DNA of 64,000 bases from Xylogone sp. PMI_703 (Eukaryota; Ascomycota; Leotiomycetes), in the NCBI GenBank assembly GCA_021399445.1, contig JAJTUQ010000001.1:3658001-3722000 (forward strand), given 5' to 3'. This document shows, piece after piece, positions 23,427 to 34,364 of this stretch. The translations under genes were made by a program, and so were the position numbers. The stretch's first letter is position 1. The number at the start of each line of letters is the position of its first letter. The notes beneath the pieces are model-generated. The model made no database searches, was not told the origin of the DNA, and was given only the letters and a program-made list of their open reading frames with translations.

Positions 23427-24841
23427 TTAGAAAGTATGGGGAGCTGGCATAATAGCCGGGGATTTGTTCATGCGAGTTCCAATCAAATGATCAAAGGATG
23501 GAGCATGCTTAACACGGGGGTTGAAGGGCTCAAAATCCCAGAGATAGCCCAGAGTGCGCAAAGTAGACTCAGCGCTATAAGAGACAGTCTGACCAGCACT
23601 GTTTTTACCCAGCTGTTCAACAAAACCTTGTTGGACCCATGGAGAAATAATCCAGGTTGGTAGGCGGCCACCAAGACGATCAAATGTGTAAGTGTACTTT
23701 GATCCATCGGGGGTAGTCTCTGTGTAAGTGAGATCGTCCGGACGAGGAACAGTTGGTGGGGGTACGTGATCATGGAAACCTCCAGTCTCATCAAAGGTGA
23801 TGATGAATAGAGTCTCTTCCCATTGAGGACCAGTGCGTACAGCATCGTAGATTTGCTTCAACAAAACTTCACCATCGGAAATAAGACCAGATGGGTGCAT
23901 GGAAGTGGTGCCGACACCGCAGCAACTTGGGTTGATGTAGGTGAATTCTGGGAGGCGGCCAAGATAAGCATCTTGGAAGAAACTTTCCAAAGGCTTGATA
24001 TAAGTAGCACTGTTGTGGCCAGTGCTTACAGTCCAGTTGAAATAGAGCGCATCTGCACCATTAGTAGTACTGTAGTAGTTGATCCAAGTATGATTGGTCT
24101 CGCTCAGTTGCTGGAAGATAGAACGCTGGGGAAGAACATGTTGGCCAAACCCGGCGTCATTTGATCCATGGCCGCTCGAAGTTCCGGAAAGGATAACAGC
24201 TCGGTTTGGGTTTGTGGGCTGAGGATAAGTTAGTGGAGCCTCTTTGAATTAGGAAAGGGCGTGTATAGACTTACGCCTGGGATACCCGAGTGCCAGTTGC
24301 TGAAGACAACAAAGTTATGAGACAAGGCAGTGAGAACAGGAACTTGATCCTCAGTGTAATAGTTCATCACTTGTTGAGTCAACGTGTTGATGTCAGCCTT
24401 TCCACCGTGGACACGGATTTGCTCGTGGACGAAGCCTTGCATGTTTGGCTTAAGTTTTCCAGATTGAATATCAGCCTCATTTGGCTCAAAGGTACCGTAG
24501 AATTCTAGATTGTTTCCATGAATTGAGTGGTCGGGGTCGTTCAAGATAGAATCAAAGTCCTTTGGCTTGCTGCATACCTTGCCTGCGCTGGGGTTTGTAA
24601 TGTTCAGGGGATTGCAGAAAGGTCCGTTATTGATAGGGTTGTTTAGACCACGAAGGCGCTGACCACCAAGAAGGTTATCAAGCGAACGGTTTTCCATTGT
24701 TATGAGAACGACATTCTTGATCTTGTCCTTCAAGTTCTTGATTGATTGAGGCGAGCCTGACTGGGGAGTAGCCCACGGAGGGGCCGCAACCGCAGAAGCG
24801 GCAAGAGATAGGACACCAATGGAGGTTGAAAGACGGACCAT
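23427..24841 (-). CDS. Secreted phosphoesterase (phospholipase C / acid phosphatase superfamily)
   Basis: Hydrolase of the non-haemolytic phospholipase C type, acting outside the cell on phospholipids or phosphomonoesters. Exons on the minus strand: 24841-24275 and 24218-23427, giving 452 residues. Signal peptide MVRLSTSIGVLSLAASAVAA. Alkaline-phosphatase-like metal and nucleophile region NVVLITMENRSLDNLLGG, then YYTEDQVPVLTALSHNFVVF, GHGSNDAGFGQHVLP, and late metal ligands in FIITFDETGGFHDHVPPP. RLPTWIISPWVQQG closes the fold. The intron joins HSGIPG to PTNPNRAVILSG cleanly. Probably a phosphate-scavenging or lipid-degrading enzyme; head-group preference cannot be read. Confidence 0.9.
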
Positions 24842-24924
24842 ATTGAACCAGTTGAAATACTGCTAAGATTTGCTTACTGTTGACTTCAGCTGCAATTGAT
24901 ATCCATAGCATGGGGATACAACTC

Positions 24925-24936
24925 CTATTTATATAT
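24925..24936 (-). promoter_or_regulatory. TATA box of the phosphoesterase gene
   Basis: TATATAAATAGG on the minus strand about 85-95 bp upstream of the ATG at 24841. Confidence 0.45.
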
Positions 24937-24939
24937 CAT

Positions 24940-26491
24940 TTTATATAATATAATGCGAGCTATATGCGTTCCATCTCACAATTTCGCTGACTAGGAAGAT
25001 TATGATAGCTTTAGGAACATCTTGTGATTGTCCCAATACCAAATGATAAACGTACCACGTGTAAACAATAATGAGCTTTCCAAGAACACTTGATTATGAG
25101 CTATTCATAACGGAACCCACGTGGGCGACCATGACACAAATATTCCCCTCTTTCTCTTCTCTGCAGTAACAAAATATTGGTGAAGTTGCAGTAGCCACAA
25201 GTTGGGCGGGAAGTTCAACTTCATCCGAGGTCAAAAAACCGAACCATTTGGAAGTAGCTATGCAGGATACAGGGAGGATAGCTCGGTTTTCCTTTTCCCG
25301 TACTATATACAACTACCATCATTGGACAATGAAACACTTGTGTGATAAGAAGTTGCAGTACCTGTACTTGGCAACTGAGAAGCATCTTGGAAGTGCTTCT
25401 GGACGTAATGTACATACCTCTCTAGCTTAAGGCCAAGAACCAGTTAACGGGATGTGCTGTCAAATTAGAAGCGATTAATTGGCCACACGCTGTTTATGTC
25501 TAGAAGAAAAGGCCGGAGCCAAGACTCCAATGCATCTCTGAGCTTCCGGGGTTGCTTGGTTCTAAAGCTCATGTGCTGTAGAGAATATGGCTACTGGCAT
25601 GATATACTACTTCGTTTAGAAGCCAATGAGCCGAAGAATAGCTACCCAGTAGCGATGAATGAATAAATTAATGTCAGTATATTAAATGTATAGTATATTT
25701 AAGCTTCATTGATATATGGCGAAGCTCTGGCTTACCTTTGTTTGACTATGGGCTTTCTGGACTAGGATTGCCACTAATTAAGCTGCTCTTCTCGTCCATA
25801 GCATACACAACTACAATACAGTACCTTGTATCCCACTTTCACTCGGCCCTGTCATACTAAAATATGCACCTTTGATGTGATTATTATGCATAACATCTTC
25901 CACAGCAGCCACAATAATCGCGTATTGCCTCCACGTGCATTGTCCTACGGGTACCTGAGCATAAGGTACCGCGGCACAGTAATTGGCAGTTCCGCTCACT
26001 GCCGTGAGCTTCGCGAATGGTTCTAGAATTTTCGGATGCATCGCCGGAGATTTCCCACGAAGTTTTTGATTTAGAATAGGTATTTCTAGCAAAGCGCAAT
26101 TTATGGGACCGAAGGCTCTCAAGGACCAACTTGATTATGTAGCGGATAGACGGAGGATCTGGGGCTCTTATTATAGCAAATTATAAGTGAACAGTGTTCT
26201 ATAAATAAATAACTCTATATTAAGAGTGATTATTGACTCTTAAACTATATACCCTTATAAGCTGGGAGAAAATATAACACGGCTACAAACCTCTCATGTA
26301 GATTCAGCCATGATGACATGCATATGTGAGCAACTCTCTAGCTGATAATTGCGTGGATCAAAAGAAACATTATTGAAACAATGACATTTAGTGCTACATA
26401 CAGACGCAGCTACTGGAGATACCTAGGATAGTATGCAAGTATAACTGTTATTTACATGGGCTCAATATACTCACTGGAAGTTGTACCCTTA
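24940..26491. other. Intergenic region with repeat copy B and an unassigned frame
   Basis: Contains repeat copy B at about 25382-25459. A minus-strand open frame at 25811-26122 (103 codons) matches nothing I know and may be a gene relic. CCCACGTGGG at about 25118-25127 is a perfect 10-bp palindrome with a G-box core. Confidence 0.4.
25382..25459. repeat. Dispersed repeat copy B
   Basis: Related over about 78 bp to the copy at 8974-9050: same opening GCATCTTGGAAGTGCTTCT and shared AAGGCCAAGAACCAGTTAA. This copy keeps GGACGT where the other has AGACAT, so it looks less mutated. Confidence 0.6.
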
Positions 26492-27981
26492 TTATCTCAA
26501 TGTCCTGCTACAGTATAAGGCGACAGCTTGACAGGGGAACCCAAGAAGTCTGGATCCATCGTGATATGCCTCACAAGATTCGCAGAGAAAGATTGGTACT
26601 TTGTCGAAGATGCTGCAAATTTCAGTGATTGCTTTCAGTCGATTGAAAATCAAATATCCCTGGTCAAAGACATTGAATTTTGTTGAAAGTGCCACAAAGA
26701 TCCCGAAGACATGGGAAATAGTGATCAAGTAGAGACTATCTCTCTGTGATAATGACGAGTATCCATGCGGAATCCAGCCTAGTCTCCAATGATAGGTAAT
26801 ACGGAATTGATCTTCCAATGACCACGCCGATTGCCTATTACGAACGAGATGAAGGCTATCATGCAGTCGCTTCACAACTGCCGATAGTTCCTCCCGACTC
26901 TTGAGGCAGCCGCGTAATTGATTAAGTGAATCTATTCCCAACGATAATAGAGAATTCAGGTCGATCGGTTGGCCATTCATCGGTCTAGCAATCTTAAGGT
27001 CGTAGATATCCCGAAGGTTTTGGGCAGAGAAAATAGAAATATCTCTGACAAGATGGTCAGAGAATTCAGAATAGTGCAGCCAATTGTTCATCTCATGGAT
27101 CACCTAAACAGAACATTAGTAGGGGATTTGCGGCAGGATATGGAGCCTACTTTAGAGGTTCCTTCAGTAACTTTCTTCCAGCTTTTCCTGTAGAGTATTA
27201 TTAGATAGTGCGGACGTGTTGCAAACGAGCCTACCATTCAGTTTGTTGCATTGAGAATATAATCGAGGAAGCTAATAAAGCATCCGAATTATCTCTTGAG
27301 AAATTACTTATTGCTCTGTTAAGTCCCTGACATGCTGATATCCTAAGGGAAATAGCTTCTTTTTGTATAGCAGAAGACCTCCGCTCAATTGCAAGATATC
27401 CTGCGACATGTGCAGCGATCATACTTGCAACGAAATCAAAATTCACTGCCAATTTGAAGAACCTAACAATAAATATCTCAGTCTAGATGCTTATGGCTGG
27501 AGAGGCTTCTGGCCTTACACTGGGATTTTGTTCCACCATAAGGATAGCTCTGTTGCTTGCTGGCCCGCCAACAATGATGCATGCTGTGCGAGCCAACCCA
27601 AATACCACAAAGTCCGGGGAGCGATATCGTGCCACTTTGGCGACGCATAGATGTGCATAATTGATGCCATTTCAGGTTCAGGTTCCAGTGCAGATGGAGA
27701 AGTAGAGCGAGCGCCGCCCCAGTCTTCGACGTAACTTAAGCCCGAGATGTTGACGTAGACACACGTTCGACCACCACGAATACAGTTGTAACTATCGTCT
27801 CAAGTACTCAGTTACTCCTAAGCCTCAACCTCTCAAGCTAAAGGGCTTACCAGCTAGGTCGTAACTCATCACATTTGACTCGTCGAGTTTTGCATATTTT
27901 ACAGCCTCTCTTAGACTTAGCATGGCCGTGACGAATCACGGTAGTAGCAGCTGCTTTCTTTACTTCTCCCTGTTGAGACAT
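26492..27981 (-). CDS. Zn2Cys6 fungal transcription factor
   Basis: Nuclear regulator. Exons on the minus strand: 27981-27851, 27791-27519, 27462-27235, 27187-27151 and 27103-26492, giving 426 residues. Zinc cluster SKRGCKICKTRRVKCDE then CYNCIRGGRTC, cysteines at 27, 30, 37, 44, 47 and 54, split by intron 1. The rest looks like the short regulator type with a C-terminal fungal TF domain: TLWYLGWLAQHASLLAG, SMIAAHVAGYLAIERR and KVTEGTSKVIHEMNNWL. The 37-nt fourth exon is supported by CTAAT and TTTAG signals on the next intron. Unrelated in layout to the two regulators at the window ends. It is divergent from no close gene; targets unknown. Confidence 0.82.
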
Positions 27982-28398
27982 TATAAATTGTTTGATCGTT
28001 ACAGTAAAATTCGAACTTGCTAGCCTCCTTTCACCATGCCAGATGGGCGACGGATCGCTTTATATGAATTTTTAGACTTTACGTTTATATCACTAATTGA
28101 TTACAAACCGTGGCTGAAAGCTAATTTACGGCTCCATACTTTGTGGGGCAATCCTATATTCCTAGCGGATCGAGCTAAGATTTTTAATTACGCCTAAAGA
28201 AGAGTTTTAAATATTATTGGATGGATCGTATGAGAGTAAAACGGATATTCTGGCTAATTGTGAGATATTTTCTTCACTAACTCTGATAATGGGCTTGTAA
28301 AGTTGAGTGACTGTAACCAAGATGCTAGACGAGACAGTTGCCAAGTACAAGGTTAGCTAAACAGCGGCGGTGTATTGCCAAATTCTCCAACTGAAACA
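27982..28398. other. Intergenic
   Basis: Regulator promoter and 3' side of the NmrA-like gene. AT-rich; nothing else seen. Confidence 0.45.
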
Positions 28399-29456
28399 CT
28401 ACTCCCATCCAGCTCTAATTACATCTTCCACGGACAAGGGTTGAATATCGGGGAAGATGCTGTTCAAGAACATTGAATCCTTTGGTACTTCAAAATCAAA
28501 ACCACCGCTGTCCATAACTAGACCAAACCCTGCAAATCGTTGCTTGAAAGCCTGTTTAGAACCTCCGGAATAAAAGGCCGCGTGTGATGGAAGTTCCGTT
28601 ATCTCACCACGGTTCAACGACTCTCGAGAGTCGTAAGTAACTTTGAACTTCTCTTTACAGACCGATTCTGCAATATGAAGGACTTCATTTAGCGTTTTGC
28701 GCTCCCCTACCATCACACTATTTCGCTTCCACTTGTTTTCTGGCAGACTTAGACTAGCCACGACAAATTTAGCCACGTCTCCGGAGTATGTATATACGAC
28801 GGGTGCATTGCCCGAGCCAGGAATAGCGGCAGTTTTGTGAGCGATATCAATTGCAAATACCCAGGGTTGTAAGTAGGACTTAACGCGTGGCAAACCGTAG
28901 TAATCCATGAAAATTCCGTGATAGAAGAGAGTATATTCGAGACGTGATTTCTCCAACGCAAATATTGCCGCAACTTTATAATCGGTTACACCCGCAGCAT
29001 CTTGCAGTTCTCTATTTCAGCAGTTAGCAAGCCTGAGAAAAGACACTGATAGGGTAGTGAGCCGTTCTTTTCGTTCCTTGGAGTCCCAAACTCACTAGGC
29101 GTAAACCTCTTGACAGACGATGACTCTATTGCCGCTTTAATAAGATTCAACTGTGCTATTCCCTGCTCTTGGGATTTGATTGATAACGCCGAGATGATAG
29201 TATGAACTCCATGTTCGTTTAAAATCTGAGTCGTTGACTCAATGTTACTGTAGTCAATCTCCGCCCTTCGGGGATCAGCCGCGGCCCCTGTTGCAGAAGA
29301 TTGCTTCTGCAGTCAGCTATGCAGCATAGGTCTAGATAATTTCCAACTCACTTTTCTTGTAAGAATGATAAAATCATGGGTACCATCTGTTTCGAGTGCA
29401 TCAACAATAGCTCGTCCGAGGCCCCCTGTCCCTCCAGCAATAGCCACTTTCACCAT
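28399..29456 (-). CDS. NmrA-like / isoflavone-reductase-like NAD(P)-binding protein
   Basis: Atypical SDR, probably an NADPH-dependent reductase or redox sensor; substrate unknown. Exons on the minus strand: 29456-29352, 29306-29047 and 29011-28399, giving 325 residues. N-terminal MVKVAIAGGTGGLGRAIV is the dinucleotide motif. VKRFTPSEFGTP and LEYTLFYHGIFMDYYG are typical of the fungal family. The second intron would be only 35 nt (29012-29046), with GTGTCT donor, GCTAAC branch site and ATAG acceptor; without it the frame hits a stop. The alternative is a one-base assembly error or a mutation. Cytosolic. Confidence 0.83.
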
Positions 29457-30182
29457 GATTGTCCTTGGCTGTCTATTACAACAGGAAGATTTTGGATAGG
29501 TTTGAACTATATTGTAAGAATACAGATTACCTGAGAAAATGAGGGAGAATGATATTTAAATAACTTCTAAATCACAATGCTGAACTGGCTTTACTACATT
29601 ATAAATTCGACTACTATTACAAATCCAAGTATACCAACTAGCAATGTAATTACCTTATTAGTACGAACTACCATATATTGACATATCCCGTTGCTTACGT
29701 GTGGCTTGTTATAGGATACTAATTAATAACGCGATCGGATCACAGTGGTTTTAGACTTTCTTGGATTGTACTAAAATCTTACACGAAATATATCCCACAT
29801 ATGCACCATTCCATTTCCAGCGACCATAATATCAGAAAAAAGGCCCATTTCAACTTAATTTACTGACCTTAGTTGAATTTAGATTGTCTTGCCATTATCC
29901 CAATTGAACCAAATGAATAGAAGGAGTACTTTCATCATGGTGAGTAATATAACCAACCGGGCCAACTGCCACGTAATGTCAGAATATTCGCTTAGACGGG
30001 AGCACTCAAACAAAGCCAGCGCTTTCCGAGATGGGAGAGAGTTGGGTATTTCCTCCATATTGTCGTCAAATGTCCACAAATCATAGCGACTCATTGAATA
30101 CGGTCATCTGGGACTTATATTCGAGAGAGACATTGATAAGTACATTATTCTTTGACAGCCTTAGACTGATCTTACCCCTGCT
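29457..30182. other. Intergenic divergent region
   Basis: Between the NmrA-like gene and the kinase-like gene. AT-rich; the small open frames on both strands have no supporting motif. Confidence 0.45.
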
Positions 30183-31250
30183 ATGAACCGACTCGCGGCG
30201 GACCAAGAAGTATTTGAGCAGCCGAAGTATGTCGTTAACGGCTTCATGTGTAGCATTTACGATGACAAGTCCTACTTCGAAGTGCGCCGCTACGATAAGT
30301 GCTTCTCTATAAGCATTGCCTCCCAAAATCTTGAAAGTTCACCGGCTCTCAGAAATACATATCTAAGTTACCTTGAGACGGAAAGATCCCAAGCAAACGA
30401 CCATGACGATGATCTCGATGATGGTGGACCAGAGGAATTCTATGACTGGGCTTTACAACCCTGTTCACATATATTTGAAAGTGTGGCTCCAGAACCGGAA
30501 CAGAATAATGAAATGACCCTTCACGACTACTTTCACCCACAGGCCTTCTACTTTTCGCTCCATGCCAGCAGTGGAAAGTTAGTTCCGAAGCCAGAAAAGG
30601 GAAACAACTCTATGAAGACGCCAGGTGTTGAGCTGGATAATGATGCAATTTTCTCGGCATGGCCGTCCTTTTATTCGTCAGAGGTCAAGATCTGTATAAC
30701 CAGTCCCGAAGACAACATCTGCCCTTGCCCAAGCAAAGTCTTGGTGAGCGAGAAAACAATTTGCTTCTTTAAACCTTATGAAAGAGGTGACAAAAGATTA
30801 GCTCTCCGCGAAGTCGAAAATTATAGATGCATTAAGGAGTCAGGTCTAGCCCATGATGTACGTATTTGTCGTCTCTATGGAATTGTGAGAGATGATAAAG
30901 CTCGGCTTATTGGATTGTTGTTGACGTATGTTGATTGCGGTTATGTTACGTTGGCTTGCGCTATACACCCCGACACACCAACCATCCTTAAGCAGAAGTG
31001 GGTAGATCAGGTTAGGAATACGTTGATGCAATTACACCGTGCTGGAATTGTGTGGAGAGATGCAAAACCAGAGAATATATTGATCGGCAGGAGCGATGAT
31101 GCCTGGGTAATTGATTTTGGAGGCGTGTATACTAAAGGCTACGTTGAGAAAGAGAAAGCAGGCACGATAGAGGGAGATATGCAGGGCCTCAGCAATATAG
31201 TTAGATGTGTGTTTGAAGAAAAGGAATGGCGGAATATTGCAATTGAGTAA
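30183..31250 (+). CDS. Protein-kinase-like protein with degenerate N-lobe
   Basis: Single exon of 355 residues. The C-terminal third holds a kinase-like core: LHRAGIVWRDAKPENIL (catalytic-loop Asp293 and Asn298) and VIDFGG (metal-binding Asp311). This is close to the fungal family of small, single-domain kinase-like proteins. The protein ends about 40 residues after DFGG, so the helical C-lobe is shortened. The N-terminal 180 residues are acidic (DDDLDDGGPEE) and not kinase-like. No clear VAIK lysine or glycine loop is seen, though KTICFFKPYERGDKRLALRE could supply a Lys-Glu pair. Activity is uncertain. Such genes are often expanded and variable in moulds. Confidence 0.75.
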   Translation: MNRLAADQEVFEQPKYVVNGFMCSIYDDKSYFEVRRYDKCFSISIASQNLESSPALRNTYLSYLETERSQANDHDDDLDDGGPEEFYDWALQPCSHIFESVAPEPEQNNEMTLHDYFHPQAFYFSLHASSGKLVPKPEKGNNSMKTPGVELDNDAIFSAWPSFYSSEVKICITSPEDNICPCPSKVLVSEKTICFFKPYERGDKRLALREVENYRCIKESGLAHDVRICRLYGIVRDDKARLIGLLLTYVDCGYVTLACAIHPDTPTILKQKWVDQVRNTLMQLHRAGIVWRDAKPENILIGRSDDAWVIDFGGVYTKGYVEKEKAGTIEGDMQGLSNIVRCVFEEKEWRNIAIE

Positions 31251-32643
31251 ATTAGTGTTCTTAGATACCCTTTAAATCATCATTTTAGTAGATGAGGAGA
31301 TTTCTTTGTTGCATTGCCCGGGATACCGTGTTGCAGTAACTGCTGCTGGGCTTGAATCAGAGTAGGAGCAGGCCTAACAAGAGTATTGACTATTGAAAAA
31401 CTCTGTATTTCAACTATTAAAAGACCTACTTTCAGCGGACCAAGGAATCACGTTGTTGAGTTCATAATTTGACAGAAGTCGTGGGCGTACTGGCGGGAAG
31501 TGTTATGACTCCTGTAGTCTGGCGCCTCTTAGTGATCTCCTACCTTAGCAGATCATGAGCTAAAAGGCAACATTTACCTAAAACGGCACCAACCCAATCT
31601 CAAGCGGGCAGGTTGTCATAGATACACTCGCCCGGATAATCAAGCAAATCACCCGGGCATTACACCTTCAGGATATCTATACTTATTGTTCTGTCATACT
31701 TGTAGACCCATTGGTCAGAAAATGTAGACACTGGATCCCTTGATATAAGCGCGTTGAAGCATGTCCAAAGGAATGTATTCCGTGAAAAAGAATAAAGCAA
31801 TCCCAGGATTTGGCAAAGTATGGTTACTGGGAAGTAGAATCTGATTGTATGTGCATTCCTGTTCATCCACTCATTGTATATAAGTCATAATTAAAATGGT
31901 AAGTGCCGTTTATAACGTGGCTGCTGACGAGTCCGGTCCGGGGTCAAAACATACGACAGCCAGCGGGAGTCATCTAATTAGTAACTTGTCTACCAAAAAG
32001 CCGCCATATTTCTTGGCCAGGCATGGATGAACATCGGTTGAAATTGATGCAAGCAACTGCCAAGAGTTTAATGTATGCTTAAAACACAAGCGTTCTATGA
32101 GGCGTCGTCATCTATCCTCAATCTCTACTGATTTTGGCCACGGCTATAGGAACACTGCAAATGCCGACCTGAAAAGTGGATCTCCTTTTTGAATCCATTG
32201 CAACGAAAGATACTCACTAGTTCAATGCGTTTCCCAGGGGATGACGGGCGTATGAAACGGACTCCAGTTAAAGTATTGTGATTAGTCTGTAAGTACACGT
32301 ATATGTCTTAACAGGGCCACGATACTAAACAAAACAGGCAGTAGAGTCAAGCAATCAACTTTACGCTGAGTATATGGGAAACGAAGCAATGGATCGGCAG
32401 GTGGTCTGGACAATGAAGCCAAACATGGACCTTTTATTGTACGTGTCAGCGAGATAATAATAGGAATGGCTAAGCAATGTCTAGGAGAGAGGGCTGAGAT
32501 ACTCCATGGGCCTAAGATAAATTATATAAACCTGCTGTTACCCTTCTTTAGATCTTACAATCTATTACCCTCAGGGCATAATCATTGCATATTGTCTTAC
32601 TGTTCCCCATAAATTTTGATTCTCTTTCATCCTTGCGTCAAAA
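31251..32643. other. Long intergenic region upstream of the dioxygenase
   Basis: About 1.4 kb without a supported gene. A GTCCGGTCCGGGGT motif near 31930 has paired CCGG units of the sort Zn2Cys6 factors bind. A TATATAAA box lies at 32523-32530, about 115 bp before the dioxygenase ATG. Confidence 0.4.
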
Positions 32644-33989
32644 ATGGTCCATATTCAGAAGATTTTCTATACCAGCCTCGTAGGATTAGCTGCCCTTATC
32701 CAGGCGCATCCTGGACATGATGTGGCTTCTGAGGCTGCTGAGCGCGCAGCTGTTTTGAAAAAGAGACGCAGTATCGCACATTGTGGCGAGATACTCAAGG
32801 CTCGAGGTTTTGAGGCAAAGAATATCGCCAGACGTCAACTTGCTGTTCAACAACTTCGAGTGAAGAGAGCTGTTAAGAGAGGTAAACCAAACACCTCTCT
32901 TTAGATGGGCATCACAACTTACCAACCAAATATTTTTAGAAGCATTAAGTCTGAACGGCCGAGATCTTGGCTCTTTGAATACAAGCCACTTTTCATCTCT
33001 GGATGTCAACTTTGACACCAATCAAGCCGTTCTATTCGCTTCCAATGCGACTTGTATCCTTGGCCCCGATGTGACCCAAGGTCCACATTGTAGGTTTATA
33101 AATTGGTATGGCAATAGTCGGAAGAGAGCTAATAAAACTGGTCAGATGTGACTGGTGAACTGATTCGCGAGAACGTTGTGGAAGATCAAGAAGGTGTGCC
33201 CTTGTTTCTCGATATCCAACTCGTCGATTCGGTCACTTGTGATCCCGTTCCACAAGCCTTCGTCGATATTTGGCATTGTAATTCTACCGTAAGTAAATAC
33301 TAAAATTAAGTCGAAACTTTCTAAATTCTCCTAGGGCGTCTATTCCGGCGTTATTGCCAACGGAAATGGTAACTTCAACGATAGTACCAACATCAATAAC
33401 ACCTTCCTCCGTGGCATACAGCAAACAGACAATGAAGGGGTGGTCAAGTTTGAGACGCTCTTCCCAGGGCACTACACTGGCCGTGCTACACACATACATG
33501 GTACCGTCTCCTTTGAAGCAAGGTGGGCCCCTCAGCTAACAGTTGGAAGTCCTTAGCCACGCCACGAATGAAACCGAACGTCTCGCCAATAATACAGTTT
33601 CAGGCCTGTATACCTCTCACGCATCACACGTTGGCCAACTCTTCTTCGACCAAGATCTCATATCTGAGGTCGAAGCCCAAGCTCCGTACAAAGACAATAC
33701 GCAGCCCTTAACCCAGAACGCCGACGACTCCATTCTCCTCCAAGAGGCCGATGATATAGACCCATTCGTACAGTACGTCTACGTTAGTGACAATGTTGCC
33801 GACGGCATTTTCGCCTGGATATCACTAGCCATCAACTCAACTGAAGACTCGTCCGTCACCCCTGCAGCTTGGCTGACACCGTCAGGAGGAGTTGCCAACC
33901 CAGACAGTGGCTTTGGTTCAGGTGCCCCTGGAGGTCCTCCAAACGGCTCCAGCATCCCCTTTCCATCATCAACAGCTGGAGCTGCATAA
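32644..33989 (+). CDS. Secreted intradiol ring-cleavage dioxygenase
   Basis: Fe(III) enzyme opening catechol-type rings between the hydroxyls, here in the extracellular fungal form. Exons: 32644-32881, 32940-33089, 33146-33288, 33335-33500 and 33550-33989, giving 378 residues. A signal peptide is followed by HPGHD. Conserved segments: LGPDVTQGPHYVTGELIREN, DIWHCNSTGVYSGV (first iron Tyr) and GHYTGRATHIHV (second Tyr and the two His ligands), then HVGQLFFDQDLI. The Ser/Gly/Pro-rich C-tail may be a wall-linked or disordered region. The fourth intron's acceptor was chosen at 33549 because only it restores THIHV. Likely role: attack on plant or lignin-derived phenolics. Confidence 0.92.
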
Positions 33990-34364
33990 GCCAGTTGGGT
34001 AGCATAAGTGTTATATGGGGTTCTGGATGATAAATAGTAGACCTTCGAACCTGTAAGAGAGTGTCTTACTATTGAAATACATGTACTAAAGGCACCATTT
34101 GCTTGAATGCCAATTTAGATATTAACACTTGAATGGAACTAGTATGTTGTTAGGTACATGGAAGTAGAGCACTAAGCATGGCTTCTTACGCTGGTGCTTT
34201 TATTCGCCGGTCCAAAACTAAGATACGGAGCACTATAGCCAGCAGAATGGATACATATACCCACGATGTTAATTTCATTTCTAACTACTAGAGGCTCTTG
34301 GAACTCTAGGGCCCGAGAGGCAAGGGAATTTAGATATGGATGAAAAGATGTTATTTCTAGCTTT
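33990..34364. other. Intergenic
   Basis: Convergent 3' ends of the dioxygenase and the CoA-transferase pseudogene; nothing seen. Confidence 0.45.

Noticed and set aside
25811..26122. 103-codon minus-strand frame
   Set aside because: No motif; could be a relic but not enough evidence to call a gene.
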